Shown here in pieces: positions 16,813 to 25,679 of a stretch of DNA of 64,000 nt (its first letter is position 1; the number at the start of each line of letters is the position of its first letter). The stretch comes from Ostreiculturibacter nitratireducens (GTDB taxonomy: Bacteria; Pseudomonadota; Alphaproteobacteria; Rhodobacterales; Rhodobacteraceae), in the NCBI RefSeq assembly GCF_032670585.1, contig NZ_JAVQHL010000002.1, forward strand, positions 1,302,001 through 1,366,000, read 5' to 3'. The notes under the pieces are model-generated. The model was not told where the DNA came from, did not search any database, and saw only the letters and a program-made list of their open reading frames with translations. Position numbers and translations under genes: made by a program.

Positions 16813-17526
16813 TCAAGCGTATCGCACGGGTTGCACGCCATCCTCGAAACGGACGTGCCTCGATCGGAATGCCGTTCCCTCGACGACCTCGGGTCGGCTG
16901 ATGCGGTCCATGCGGAAATGGCGGAAATCCTCGCGCGCCGGGTCCCAGGCGACGAGGTACCACAGCGGCGGCAGGATCAGCATGGCCTGGGGTTCCACCT
17001 GCCGCTCGGTTTCGGCGCCCTTCGCGTCGCGATAGCGGAAGCCAAGAAACAAACGCTCGAGAAACGACGTCTCGAACGCGGGCAACAGGGCGGGGTCCAT
17101 CTCTCCTAGGGTCGACGTATCGACTTGAGGCGCCAGCGGCCCGACATAGAGACAGTCCAGGAGGCGGCGCAAATCGCGGAGCTTGTCCGGTGGAAGGGCC
17201 TTCTCGATCTTCGCAAGCCCGGCATCCGCAAGACTCGAGAACGGAAGCGTGCCGGCGGCACGCATGCTCGACACGCCGATGATGAGCGCGAACACCTCGG
17301 CGACCGTCAGCCGGGCTGTCGCCTGCACCGATCCCGGATCCAGGTAAAGCCCTCCGCCGCGGCCCTGTTCGGCGTGGATCACGTAACCTTCGTCGCGCAG
17401 AGCCGAGAGGTCGCGCAGGATCGTGCTTCGCGATGCACCGACCTCCCGGACCAGCGCGTCGATGGTCGTCGTGCCGGTGCGGCGCAGGGTCCGCACGATG
17501 GCGTCTTGGCGATTGCGGCTCTTCAT
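16813..17526 (-). CDS. HTH/WYL-domain transcriptional regulator (YafY type)
   Basis: 237-aa regulator. An N-terminal winged HTH (residues 5-55, TTIDALVREVGASRSTILRDLSALRDEGYVI) precedes a WYL domain whose signature appears as PPLWYLVAWDPAREDFRHFRMDRI near 190-210. WYL proteins sense nucleic acids or small ligands and repress or activate neighbours. It is divergent from the epoxide-hydrolase-like gene at 17616 with 89 bp between starts, so that gene is its most likely target. It has no C-terminal extension domain. Confidence 0.9.
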   Translation of the reverse strand: MKSRNRQDAIVRTLRRTGTTTIDALVREVGASRSTILRDLSALRDEGYVIHAEQGRGGGLYLDPGSVQATARLTVAEVFALIIGVSSMRAAGTLPFSSLADAGLAKIEKALPPDKLRDLRRLLDCLYVGPLAPQVDTSTLGEMDPALLPAFETSFLERLFLGFRYRDAKGAETERQVEPQAMLILPPLWYLVAWDPAREDFRHFRMDRISRPEVVEGTAFRSRHVRFEDGVQPVRYA

Positions 17527-17615
17527 GGTGGATCTCTACCACACAAAGGTGTCAGTTTTTGGATTGTTTTTGGCCTAAGCGAAGCTCGAGGCAATCAAGA
17601 AAAGGAGTGACTGCC

Positions 17616-18560
17616 ATGACCATCAATGCTCATTTCGCCACGCCGACGAAGATCACGCTCGGAGATATCCAACTCGAGGTCTTCGAGGCCGGTCGGGAAA
17701 ACCGGGGAAACCCGATCGTGCTGTGCCACGGCTGGCCCGAGCACGCCCATTCCTGGCGCCATCAGATGCCGGCGCTGGCGGCAGCGGGCTACCACGTCAT
17801 CGTTCCCAACCAGCGGGGCTACGGGAATTCGTCGCGTCCGCCGAAGGTGGAAGGCTACGACATCGCACACCTGACGGGCGATCTGGCCGCGCTTCTCGAT
17901 CATTTCGGGTATCGGGACGCCGTCTTCGTCGGCCACGATTGGGGCGCGAACGTCGTCTGGAGCATGGCGCTCCTGCATCCCGATCGCGTGAACCGGATCA
18001 TCAACCTGGCGCTGCCCTACCAGCCCCGCACCTCAATCCCGTGGATCGAGTTCTTGGAAGGCGTGTTCGGGCCCGACAACTACTTCGTCCATTTCAATCG
18101 CCGACCCGGTGTCGCGGACGCTGTCCTCGATGCGAACACCGGCCGGTTCCTGCGCAACCTGTTCCGCAAGAACATGCCCGCTGAGCCGCCCGAGCCGGGC
18201 ATGATGATGATCAACCTCGCGACGGCCGCGGCGCCCTTGGGCGATCCCGTTATGAGCGACGAGGATCTCGCGGTCTTCATCGCGGCCTTCGAGGAAGCCG
18301 GGTTCACGGCAAGCATAAACTGGTACAGGAACATGGATCGCAATTGGCACATTCTGGCGGATGTGGACCCCATCGTCCGGCAGCCGGCACTCATGATCTA
18401 CGGGGCGCAGGACATGATCCCGCCATCCGAGACCCTCGCGGAGTTTGTCCCGAACGTGGAGGTGCTCAGCCTCGAGTGCGGACATTGGATCCAGCAGGAG
18501 AAACCGGCTGAGACCAATACGGCATTGCTGAACTGGCTTGCGGTTCGGCAGGCGGCCTAG
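17616..18560 (+). CDS. alpha/beta hydrolase, epoxide hydrolase-like
   Basis: 314-aa cytoplasmic alpha/beta hydrolase of the soluble epoxide hydrolase group. The oxyanion motif is HGWP (38-41) and the nucleophile is Asp108 in VGHDWGAN. The catalytic His lies in ECGHWIQQEKP near the end, and a lid region spans about 140-230. An aspartate rather than serine nucleophile is typical of epoxide hydrolases and some dehalogenases. AAGGAG lies 8 bp before the ATG. It is transcribed divergently from the WYL regulator. Likely role: detoxifying or hydrating a small epoxide; haloalkane dehalogenase is less likely given HGWP. Confidence 0.88.
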   Translation: MTINAHFATPTKITLGDIQLEVFEAGRENRGNPIVLCHGWPEHAHSWRHQMPALAAAGYHVIVPNQRGYGNSSRPPKVEGYDIAHLTGDLAALLDHFGYRDAVFVGHDWGANVVWSMALLHPDRVNRIINLALPYQPRTSIPWIEFLEGVFGPDNYFVHFNRRPGVADAVLDANTGRFLRNLFRKNMPAEPPEPGMMMINLATAAAPLGDPVMSDEDLAVFIAAFEEAGFTASINWYRNMDRNWHILADVDPIVRQPALMIYGAQDMIPPSETLAEFVPNVEVLSLECGHWIQQEKPAETNTALLNWLAVRQAA

Positions 18561-18679
18561 GCAGCGGTCATGGTCCTTCGGCGGGCGCGGACGCAATCCG
18601 TTCGCGCCTTGCCGTACCCGTGATAGGGTCGAGGCGCAGGCGACCCGCCGGGATCGCGCCCGCAAGGAATGAGAGACAA

Positions 18680-19567
18680 GTGGACAAGCTTTCCGTCATG
18701 CACGCCTTCCGCCGCATCGTCGAACGCGGCAGCTTCGCGCGTGCGGCGGAGGATCTTGGCGTGTCGCCTGCGCTGCTGAGCCGCGAGATCAAACTGCTCG
18801 AAGAGAGTCTTGGCACGACGCTGCTCACCCGGACGACCCGCTCCATGTCGCTCACTGATGCTGGGCGGCTCTACTACGACGAGGCGACAGGCATTCTGGA
18901 TGCCGTAACCCACGTCGAGACACGCATCCGCGATGGTGCCGGGGCCGTGCGCGGGCACCTGAAGGTCAACGCGTCGAGTTCCTTCGGACAGACTGTCATC
19001 GCGCCAACCCTGCCGGAGTTTCTCGAGGCCCATCCCGATCTGCGCCTCACGCTGTCGATGGACGACCGGGTCGTGGATATGGTCGAGGGCGGGTTCGACG
19101 TCTCGATCCGCATCCGGCCCGCCATGCCGGACTCGGCGCTGGTGGCGCGCAGGATCGGGACGATGCGGCAGCGAATCTTCGCGGCACCTGCCTATCTGGA
19201 AAGGGCGGGCAAGTTGCAGACACCGCAGGACATCGCGCACCACCGGGTCATCGGCTTCCTGCTTGCGGACCACCTTACCTCATGGACCCTGAGCGGCCCT
19301 TCCGGGTCTATCGTCGTCGACCTCGACCCTCCGGTCCGGGTCGGCAACAGCCTCGTCCTGCGCGATCTTCTGATCGCGGGCCAGGGCGTCGGCACCTTGC
19401 CGGACTTCGTCTCGGACGCGCCCGAGTCGCGGGGTGATCTTGTCCGGGTCCTGCCCGACTGGGAGCTTCCCGCGCCGGAGATCTTCGCCGTGACGGCCTC
19501 GCGGCTGGGCATGGACGCGAAGGTTACGGCCTTCCTCGACCACCTGCGTGCCGCGCTCCGGCCCTGA
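18680..19567 (+). CDS. LysR-family regulator
   Basis: 295-aa LysR-type transcriptional regulator. The N-terminal winged helix (residues 1-60) reads SVMHAFRRIVERGSFARAAEDLGVSPALLSREIKLLEE, followed by a periplasmic-binding-like effector domain (about 90-295). GTG 18680 is chosen because it gives the standard family N-terminus (V/MDKLxVMxxF) and GGAATGAGAG precedes it; ATG 18698 is an alternative. It lies 106 bp before wrbA on the same strand, so it may control the redox genes downstream. LysR proteins of this clade usually respond to phenolic or quinone-like ligands; that part is inference. Confidence 0.9.
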   Translation: MDKLSVMHAFRRIVERGSFARAAEDLGVSPALLSREIKLLEESLGTTLLTRTTRSMSLTDAGRLYYDEATGILDAVTHVETRIRDGAGAVRGHLKVNASSSFGQTVIAPTLPEFLEAHPDLRLTLSMDDRVVDMVEGGFDVSIRIRPAMPDSALVARRIGTMRQRIFAAPAYLERAGKLQTPQDIAHHRVIGFLLADHLTSWTLSGPSGSIVVDLDPPVRVGNSLVLRDLLIAGQGVGTLPDFVSDAPESRGDLVRVLPDWELPAPEIFAVTASRLGMDAKVTAFLDHLRAALRP

Positions 19568-19673
19568 CATTCATCAACCGGCGTAAAGAATGAAGTGACA
19601 GCGGGCTGGTTATTCCGGCCCGTCAGATCCTCGATCTTCTCCGGCAACGAAACCCAGCGCCAGAGAGGATCCC

Positions 19674-20297
19674 ATGACCCGCGTTCTCGTTCTCTACTAT
19701 TCAAGCTACGGCCATGTCCGTGCTCTTGCGCAGGCCGAAGCCGAAGGTGCCCGCAGCGTCCCCGGCACCCATGTCGATCTGCGCCGCGTGCCGGAGACCG
19801 TCCCCGAGGCGGTGCGGCAGAAGGCCGGCTTCGCAGCCGACGACACGCCCGTCGCCAGCCCCGCCGATCTGGAAGCCTATGACGCCATCCTCTTCGGCAC
19901 GCCGACGCTGTTCGGCATGATGGCCGGGCAGATGAAGTCCTTCCTCGACCAGGCGGGCGGGCTCTGGGCGCGCAACGCGCTGGTGGGCAAGGTGGCTGGC
20001 GTCTTCGCCTCCACCGGCTCGCAGCATGGCGGGCACGAGGCGACGCTGCTGTCCACGCAGATCCCGCTGCAGCATTTCGGGATGCTGATCGCGGGCATGC
20101 CCTATAGCTTCGCCGGCCAGACCACGGCCGAGGTCATCGTCGGCGGCGCGCCCTATGGCGCGGGCACGATCGCCGGCGCCGACGGGTCCCGCGCGCCCAC
20201 CGAGACGGACCTGGCCGGGGCGCGGTTCCAGGGCGCGCATGTCGCGCGGATCGCCGCGCGGCTGGCTGGCGGCAACCTGTCAGAGGAGGCCGCGTGA
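19674..20297 (+). CDS. wrbA: WrbA-type NAD(P)H:quinone oxidoreductase
   Basis: 207-aa flavodoxin-like enzyme that reduces quinones by two electrons with NAD(P)H, avoiding semiquinones. FMN-binding blocks are YYSSYGHV (9-16), GTPTLFGMMAGQMKSFLDQ near 80-98 and STGSQHGGHEATLLS near 117-131. Length fits WrbA (about 200 aa). It starts a redox operon; the stop overlaps the DsbA-like start (TGATG). The LysR gene just upstream is a plausible regulator. Confidence 0.93.
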   Translation: MTRVLVLYYSSYGHVRALAQAEAEGARSVPGTHVDLRRVPETVPEAVRQKAGFAADDTPVASPADLEAYDAILFGTPTLFGMMAGQMKSFLDQAGGLWARNALVGKVAGVFASTGSQHGGHEATLLSTQIPLQHFGMLIAGMPYSFAGQTTAEVIVGGAPYGAGTIAGADGSRAPTETDLAGARFQGAHVARIAARLAGGNLSEEAA

Positions 20298-20935
20298 TGG
20301 CTGCCCTGACCGTCGATTTCTTCCACGACGTGGTCTGCTGCTGGTGCTTCAACATCTCGTCGCGCCTGCGCGACCTGTCGGCGGAGTTCGAGCTCGACAT
20401 CCGGCACCGCACCTTCGTCCTGCAGGCCAGCCGCGCCGAGATGGCCGCGCGCTGGGGCACGCCCGAGGACGCCCGCGAGACCATTCTCGGGCACTGGGCG
20501 GTCTGCCGGCGGGTCAGCGACCGGCCGGAGTTGGTCGATATCGACGCGATGCGGGCCGCGCCCTTCGACTATCCCCACGGGCTGACCGCCGCGCTGGGGT
20601 GCAAGGCGGCGGAACGGCTCGGCGGGCAGGCCGCCCACTGGGACATGTTCGACCGCCTGCAGCGCGCGCATCTGACCGAGGCCCGGGACGTGGCCGATCC
20701 GGCAACGGTGCTGCACGCCGCCCGGGATCTCGGCTTCGAGGCTGCCGCCTTCGCCAAGGTCTTCGAGGAACCGGAAACCCTTCGTGTCGTCGAGACCGAC
20801 CGGCACCACGCCCGTGCCCTCCAGGTCCGGTCCATTCCAACCCTCATCGTCCGCGAGACCGGCGCCCGGCTTGTCAACGGACCGCGCGAGGATCTGGCCG
20901 CGCAACTGCGCGCCGCCCTCCGCCTCGTCGCCTGA
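20297..20935 (+). CDS. DsbA-family (FrnE-like) thiol oxidoreductase
   Basis: 212-aa cytoplasmic DsbA-superfamily protein. The thioredoxin-like fold starts with VDFFHDVVCCWCFNIS, giving a CxxC pair (CCWC) at about residues 14-17. The helical insertion follows, then the cis-Pro loop RSIPTLIV. FrnE-like members rearrange disulfides or isomerise ligands; no signal peptide is visible, so a cytosolic role is likely. The ATG overlaps the wrbA stop, suggesting coupled production of two redox enzymes. Confidence 0.85.
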   Translation: MAALTVDFFHDVVCCWCFNISSRLRDLSAEFELDIRHRTFVLQASRAEMAARWGTPEDARETILGHWAVCRRVSDRPELVDIDAMRAAPFDYPHGLTAALGCKAAERLGGQAAHWDMFDRLQRAHLTEARDVADPATVLHAARDLGFEAAAFAKVFEEPETLRVVETDRHHARALQVRSIPTLIVRETGARLVNGPREDLAAQLRAALRLVA

Positions 20936-20946
20936 AAGAAAATGCC

Positions 20947-21096
20947 ATGAACCTCCCGTTCCTCCGCACCGCCGCCCTGCACCGCCACCGCATTCGGCGC
21001 GGCGTGGCGCGCGATCTGCCGCCCCATCTGATGCGCGACATCGGCCTCGACCCCTGGCCGGACCGCCCGCTCTTGCCCTTCCATCCGCTCTGGTGA
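20947..21096 (+). CDS. DUF1127-like small protein
   Basis: 49-aa Arg/Pro-rich protein. The C-terminal DPPHLMRDIGLD-type motif (here LPPHLMRDIGLDPWP) marks a DUF1127-like protein. Family members in alphaproteobacteria affect RNA turnover and phosphate/stress responses. It follows the DsbA-like gene by 11 bp and is one of three such genes in the window, each attached to a redox or transport gene. Short but convincing because of the motif and operon position. Confidence 0.8.
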   Translation: MNLPFLRTAALHRHRIRRGVARDLPPHLMRDIGLDPWPDRPLLPFHPLW

Positions 21097-21118
21097 GCCC
21101 CGACAGGAGGCATGACCC

Positions 21119-22009
21119 ATGTCCCGTACCACCGATATTCTTCTCACGGCGCTCGCCCCGGCGGTCTGGGGCAGCACGTATCTGGTCACCACCGAGGCGT
21201 TGCCCGCAGGCTACCCCGTCACGATGGCGGCGCTGCGTGCGTTGCCGGCCGGGCTATTGCTGCTCGCCTTCACGCGCTGCATGCCGCCCCGCGCCTGGCT
21301 CGGGCGCACCTTCCTGCTTGGTAGTCTAAACTTCGCGCTGTTCTGGGTGCTGCTCTTCGTGGCCGCCTACCGGCTTCCCGGCGGGGTCGCGGCAACGCTC
21401 GGCGCGTTGCAGGCCATGATGGTGATCCTCATGGCGCGCGGGTGGCTCGGCACGCCGATCCGGGCGGGTGCGATCGCTGCGGCCGCGGCGGGCGCTTTGG
21501 GCGTGGCGCTGCTGCTGATCGGTCGCGATGCCGCTCTGGATTCGGTGGGGGTCGCGGCCGGACTGGGAGGTGCCGCGTCCATGGCGGCCGGCACGGTGCT
21601 CAGCCGGCGATGGCAGCCGCCCGTGTCCGCGCTGAGCTTCACCGCGTGGCAACTGACCGCCGGTGGGTTGATACTGCTACCATTTGCGCTGATCCTGGAA
21701 CCTGCGCTGCCACCTTTGACGACGATGAACCTCGCCGGACTCGTGTGGCTCGGTCTCATAGGCGCGGCGGCCAGCTATGCGCTGTGGTTCCGGGGCGTCG
21801 CCCGGATCGAGCCCGGCGCGGTTTCGATGCTCGGCATGATGAGCCCGCTCACTGCCGTGCTGCTCGGCTGGGTGGTTTTGGGCCAATCCCTGTCGCCATT
21901 GCAAGGGCTCGGCGCGGCCGTTGTCCTCGGATCGGTTTGGATGGGGCAGCGGGCGAACCGCCCATCCGCCGGGATACGGCCGATCACGAAGGTTGTGCCG
22001 ACCGCCTGA
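21119..22009 (+). CDS. EamA-family transporter (DMT superfamily)
   Basis: 296-aa inner-membrane protein with about ten hydrophobic segments in two EamA repeats (about 5-135 and 145-280), each beginning with a typical WGS/ALxxL pattern (APAVWGSTYL at 14-23). Members export amino acids, metabolites or drugs; the substrate cannot be predicted. GGAGG precedes the start. It probably belongs to the wrbA-dsbA operon, and DUF4386 follows by 26 bp. Confidence 0.9.
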   Translation: MSRTTDILLTALAPAVWGSTYLVTTEALPAGYPVTMAALRALPAGLLLLAFTRCMPPRAWLGRTFLLGSLNFALFWVLLFVAAYRLPGGVAATLGALQAMMVILMARGWLGTPIRAGAIAAAAAGALGVALLLIGRDAALDSVGVAAGLGGAASMAAGTVLSRRWQPPVSALSFTAWQLTAGGLILLPFALILEPALPPLTTMNLAGLVWLGLIGAAASYALWFRGVARIEPGAVSMLGMMSPLTAVLLGWVVLGQSLSPLQGLGAAVVLGSVWMGQRANRPSAGIRPITKVVPTA

Positions 22010-22035
22010 TCGCCATTCAAGAAGGGACTCTCAAT

Positions 22036-22713
22036 ATGACCACTTTGACGCCGACCCAGGACCTTCGACGGAACGCACGCCTTGCCGGCCTGCTATACCT
22101 GATCATCATCGTGACCGGCCTCGGTGCCGAACTGGGCCTGCGGGCGCCGCTGATCGACCTCGGCGATGCCGAGGCTACCGCTGCCGCGATCCTTGGCTCT
22201 CCTGGCCAGTTCCGCCTGGCCATCGCCGCGGACATCGTAATGGCGCTCAGCGACGCCGGGCTTGCGATCCTGCTCTACCTGATCTTCCGAACCATGGCGC
22301 CAGGCCTCGCGCTGTCGGCGATGGTGTTCCGCCTGATCCAGACGGTGCTGATCGCGGCCAGCCTAATGGCGCTGCTTACCGCCTGGCTGGTGCTGTCCCG
22401 CGCCGAGGGTCTGTCTGACGCTCCGAAGCTGGCACTGGTGTTCCTCGATCTGCACGCGCACGGCTACGACCTCGGGCTTGTCTTCTTCGGCGTGAACAGC
22501 CTGATCATTGGCTTGCTGGTGTGGCACTCGGGTCTCTTCGCGAAGGTGTTCGGTGCGGGGCTCGCAATCGCCGGGCTGGTCTATCTCATCGGCAGCGGCC
22601 TGCGGTTCTTCGTGCCGGAATGGTCCGCTGTTTTCGTCCCGGCCTATGCACTGACGATCCTCGCCGAGACGGCGTTCTGCCTGCGCCTGCTCCTTCAACG
22701 AGGCGCGTCATGA
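22036..22713 (+). CDS. DUF4386 membrane protein
   Basis: 225-aa integral membrane protein with about six hydrophobic segments. The DUF4386 signature is seen at the N-terminus (RRNARLAGLLYLIIIVTGLGAE), in the middle (ALVFLDLHAHGYDLGLVFFGVNSLIIG) and near the end (GLVYLIGSGLRFF). No biochemical role is known for the family. It closes the plus-strand run starting at wrbA; 206 non-coding bp follow before the next operon. Confidence 0.88.
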   Translation: MTTLTPTQDLRRNARLAGLLYLIIIVTGLGAELGLRAPLIDLGDAEATAAAILGSPGQFRLAIAADIVMALSDAGLAILLYLIFRTMAPGLALSAMVFRLIQTVLIAASLMALLTAWLVLSRAEGLSDAPKLALVFLDLHAHGYDLGLVFFGVNSLIIGLLVWHSGLFAKVFGAGLAIAGLVYLIGSGLRFFVPEWSAVFVPAYALTILAETAFCLRLLLQRGAS

Positions 22714-22919
22714 TCCCGGCCTCTTCCCAAACGCCACGCGCCGCCGTCCCCTTTTGGCATGGCAGATTGCAGTCAGACATCCCGTCGCACATGCCCGCGC
22801 TCGGGACCCGGAGACCCCCTGTGACCTCGGATATCGTTCGAGGTATTCTTCTCACCTGATTGTTCGCTCCACGCATCGAGCGGACTCTCAGGAGACGAAG
22901 AAGGACCTCGACACCTGCC

Positions 22920-23759
22920 ATGAAAGCCCTCATCGCTCTTGTCCTGATCGTCGGTCTCGGCGTCCTCTCGCTGGCGCTTCTGCTGTTCCTGGATCGACGC
23001 GCCGATCGCCTGGAGCGGGAAAGGCTGATCGCGCTTCAACCCGCGTCGCCCGAGCCATTCGATCCACGGATGGTGGCGGACCTGCCCGAACCGGCTCGGC
23101 GCTATTTCTCCTACACGATACGACCGGGTACATCGATCCTTCCGGTGGCACAGATCGAGATGCGCGGGCAGTTCAGCCTTGGCACGAAGGAGGCCCCGAA
23201 CTACCAGCCCATGGAAGCGCGCCAGATCCTTGCGGCGCCGGAGGGTTTCGTCTGGGCCATGCGCACGACCGGCGGCATGCCCGTCTCTGGCTCGGATTCC
23301 GGCCACTGGACCCGGTTCCGCATCTTCGGACTGATCCCGGTGGCCCGTCTCGGCGGCGATCCGGACCACACGCGTTCGGCCTATGGGCGCTATGTGGGCG
23401 AGGCCGTGATCTGGTCACCGGCCGCGGTGCTGCCCGGTCCCGGCGTGACCTGGGAGGCGATGGACGAGGATACCGCCCGCGTAACGGTCGCGCATGGCGG
23501 CCTCGCACAGGCCGTGGATGTCACCGTCGATGCCGAGGGCCGGCCCGTCACGGCCGTCTTCCAACGCTGGAGCAATGCCAATCCGTACAAGGAGCACCGG
23601 TTGCAGCCCTTCGGCGCGACCATGTCCGACTTCCGCGAGGTCGGCGGATACCGCCTGCCGTTCCGCGTCGAGGCGGGCAACCTCTATGGCACGGAGGCCT
23701 ACTTCCCGTTCTTCCGCGCCGAGGTGACCTCCATCAGCTTTCCCGGCGCGGAGCCATGA
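22920..23759 (+). CDS. DUF6544-family membrane-anchored protein
   Basis: 279-aa protein with one N-terminal transmembrane helix (residues 3-23) and an extracytoplasmic domain. Motifs I associate with DUF6544 are LPEPARRYFSYTIRPG near 56-71, then IEMRGQFSLG and PMEARQILAAPEGFVW. ATG 22920 is chosen over 22860 because the extra residues are Arg-rich and not membrane-like. Its stop overlaps the next start (ATGA), making it the first gene of an envelope operon. Function unknown; a lipid- or polyester-binding fold is possible. Confidence 0.8.
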   Translation: MKALIALVLIVGLGVLSLALLLFLDRRADRLERERLIALQPASPEPFDPRMVADLPEPARRYFSYTIRPGTSILPVAQIEMRGQFSLGTKEAPNYQPMEARQILAAPEGFVWAMRTTGGMPVSGSDSGHWTRFRIFGLIPVARLGGDPDHTRSAYGRYVGEAVIWSPAAVLPGPGVTWEAMDEDTARVTVAHGGLAQAVDVTVDAEGRPVTAVFQRWSNANPYKEHRLQPFGATMSDFREVGGYRLPFRVEAGNLYGTEAYFPFFRAEVTSISFPGAEP

Positions 23760-25642
23760 GCTGGACGGCCCGAAGGCGCGCGCTGTCTGTCGTCACAGCT
23801 ATGGCCCTCTGGCTGGTCGTCGCGGTTGCAGCGCTCGCGGACGAGGATGCGGAGATTGCCACGCGGCTCGATGCGCTGGCCGACGCTGTAATGGTGACCG
23901 ATCAGGTGCCCGGCGCCATCGCAGCCGTGGTCAGCGGCGACACGGTGATCCTGCGCGGCTATGGGATCGCCGATCTCGACGGCGGGATTGCGGCCGGTCC
24001 GGACGACACACGCTTCGAGATCGGCTCGATCACCAAGCTCTTCACCTGGATCGCGGTCATGATGCTGGTCGAGGAGGGGCGTCTCGACCTCGGGTCGGAC
24101 GTGGCGCAATACCTTTCGGAGGTGGAGGTGCCGGGGACCGAGCCGCTGACGCTCACGCAGCTGATGAGCCACCGCGGCGGCTTCGAGGAGAGCTACGCGA
24201 TTTTCGATCCGGCCGTGGCGACGCTGCCCCGTGCCGAGGCGCTGTCGGTCGCGGCGCCCGACCAGGTCTTTCCGCGCGGCGAGATCACCTCCTATTCCAA
24301 TTGGGGCGCGGCGCTGGCGGGGCACGTCGTCGAGGAGGTGTCCGGGCAGCCGAGGGAGAGCTTCGTCGAGGCGCGCATCCTGGGTCCGCTCGGCATGGAC
24401 GACACGACTACGGCCGAGCGGCTGCGGCGGCCGGATCAGCCCCCGCTGGCCGGCAGCTACCGCATGCAGGGCGGCGTCGCGCATCCGGCCTTCCGGGTCG
24501 ATATCGGCGCCTTCGGACCTGCCGGCGCCATCGCCAGCACCGCTGCCGACATGGCGCGCTTCCTGCGGTTCCTCATGGGGGACGGCGCGCTCGATGGGGT
24601 GCGCCTCCTGCAACCCGAGACGATGGTCCGCCTGCGCACACGTCTCTTCGACGACCGGCCGCAGGCGGCGGACATGGCGCACGGGTTTCAGGCGCGGCCC
24701 ATGTTCGGCACCATGGTTTACGGCCATGGCGGCGGCGTGAACGAGTTTCTCTCCAACCTCGCTTTCATCCCCGAGATCGGCGCCGGAGTGTTCCTCTCGC
24801 AGAACGGGGGCAAGGGCGCAGATCTGCCGCTAATGGTGCCGACGGAAATCCTCGGCGTGCTGGCAGCGCGGTCCGGGCTGGAGGCGGCCGCGCCAAAGCC
24901 TGTGGCCGATGCCGCCGCCCGCGCCGCCGAGGCGGCGGGGCGCCACCTGACGAACCGCCGGACGTTCTCGGGGCCAGGTCAGCTTCTGGCGGCGCTTTCG
25001 CCCATGACCGTGACCGCGCTGCCCGATGGCACGCTCCTGATCCCGACCCCTCTGTCGCAGGGGCCCGTGCGCCACGAACCCTTCGCGCCCGATATCTGGC
25101 AGGATGCGCAGGGCGCGCGGATGGCCTTTCTGCGGGATGAGACAGGGCGGATCGTGCGGCTCGCCGACGGGACGGGCGCGCAGACCCACGAACGGCTGCG
25201 GGGCCTCGCCGATCCGGTCTGGCTGTGGCTGGGGCTGGGGCTGGCGGCGCTGCTCTCGGCGACGAGCCTTCTTGGGCTCACATGGCGGCATGGTCTGCGC
25301 GGGGGCACGAGCGCCGGCACGCTGGTCGCGGCCGTTCCGCTGGCCGGTGCGGTCTCGGTCATCGGGCTGATCGGAGCGGGCATTGTGGCGGGCCTCGCGG
25401 CGTCACGACTCGGCTCGCAGTTCCTGTTCGACCAGCCGCAACCGACGCTCAACGCTTTCCTTGCCATGGGCGACGTGGTGGCGGTCGTGGCCGCCCTTGC
25501 CCTGCTGGCGCTTGTCCCGGTCTGGTGCGTCGCGGGCTGGAGCCCCTGGCGGCGCCTCCACGACACGCTCTTCGCGCTTTCGCTGGCGGCTCTCGCGGGC
25601 CTCCTGCTGCGCTGGGGGCTCGCTTTCGGAGGGCCGATCTGA
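23756..25642 (+). CDS. beta-lactamase-family serine hydrolase with membrane tail
   Basis: 628-aa exported serine hydrolase of the class C beta-lactamase/PBP4* family. An N-terminal signal (10-28) precedes the catalytic domain, with nucleophile S91 in S-I-T-K, Y-S-N in TSYSNWG and the third motif GHGGG. The last 150 residues contain about four hydrophobic segments (from LGLGLAALLSATSLLGL on), so it is anchored by a C-terminal membrane bundle. Such proteins are peptidases or esterases acting at the cell surface; the exact substrate is unknown. It is coupled to DUF6544 (ATGA) and followed by an M23 peptidase, suggesting envelope remodelling. Confidence 0.88.
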   Translation: MSWTARRRALSVVTAMALWLVVAVAALADEDAEIATRLDALADAVMVTDQVPGAIAAVVSGDTVILRGYGIADLDGGIAAGPDDTRFEIGSITKLFTWIAVMMLVEEGRLDLGSDVAQYLSEVEVPGTEPLTLTQLMSHRGGFEESYAIFDPAVATLPRAEALSVAAPDQVFPRGEITSYSNWGAALAGHVVEEVSGQPRESFVEARILGPLGMDDTTTAERLRRPDQPPLAGSYRMQGGVAHPAFRVDIGAFGPAGAIASTAADMARFLRFLMGDGALDGVRLLQPETMVRLRTRLFDDRPQAADMAHGFQARPMFGTMVYGHGGGVNEFLSNLAFIPEIGAGVFLSQNGGKGADLPLMVPTEILGVLAARSGLEAAAPKPVADAAARAAEAAGRHLTNRRTFSGPGQLLAALSPMTVTALPDGTLLIPTPLSQGPVRHEPFAPDIWQDAQGARMAFLRDETGRIVRLADGTGAQTHERLRGLADPVWLWLGLGLAALLSATSLLGLTWRHGLRGGTSAGTLVAAVPLAGAVSVIGLIGAGIVAGLAASRLGSQFLFDQPQPTLNAFLAMGDVVAVVAALALLALVPVWCVAGWSPWRRLHDTLFALSLAALAGLLLRWGLAFGGPI

Positions 25643-25679
25643 TGCACGTCTCGCGCGGTTTCGGAAGGAGGGCTTCGCC

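Noticed and set aside
17541..17554. WYL regulator operator in ACAC-AAAG-GTGT
   Set aside because: Arms are only 4 bp and no second copy was found, so support is too thin.
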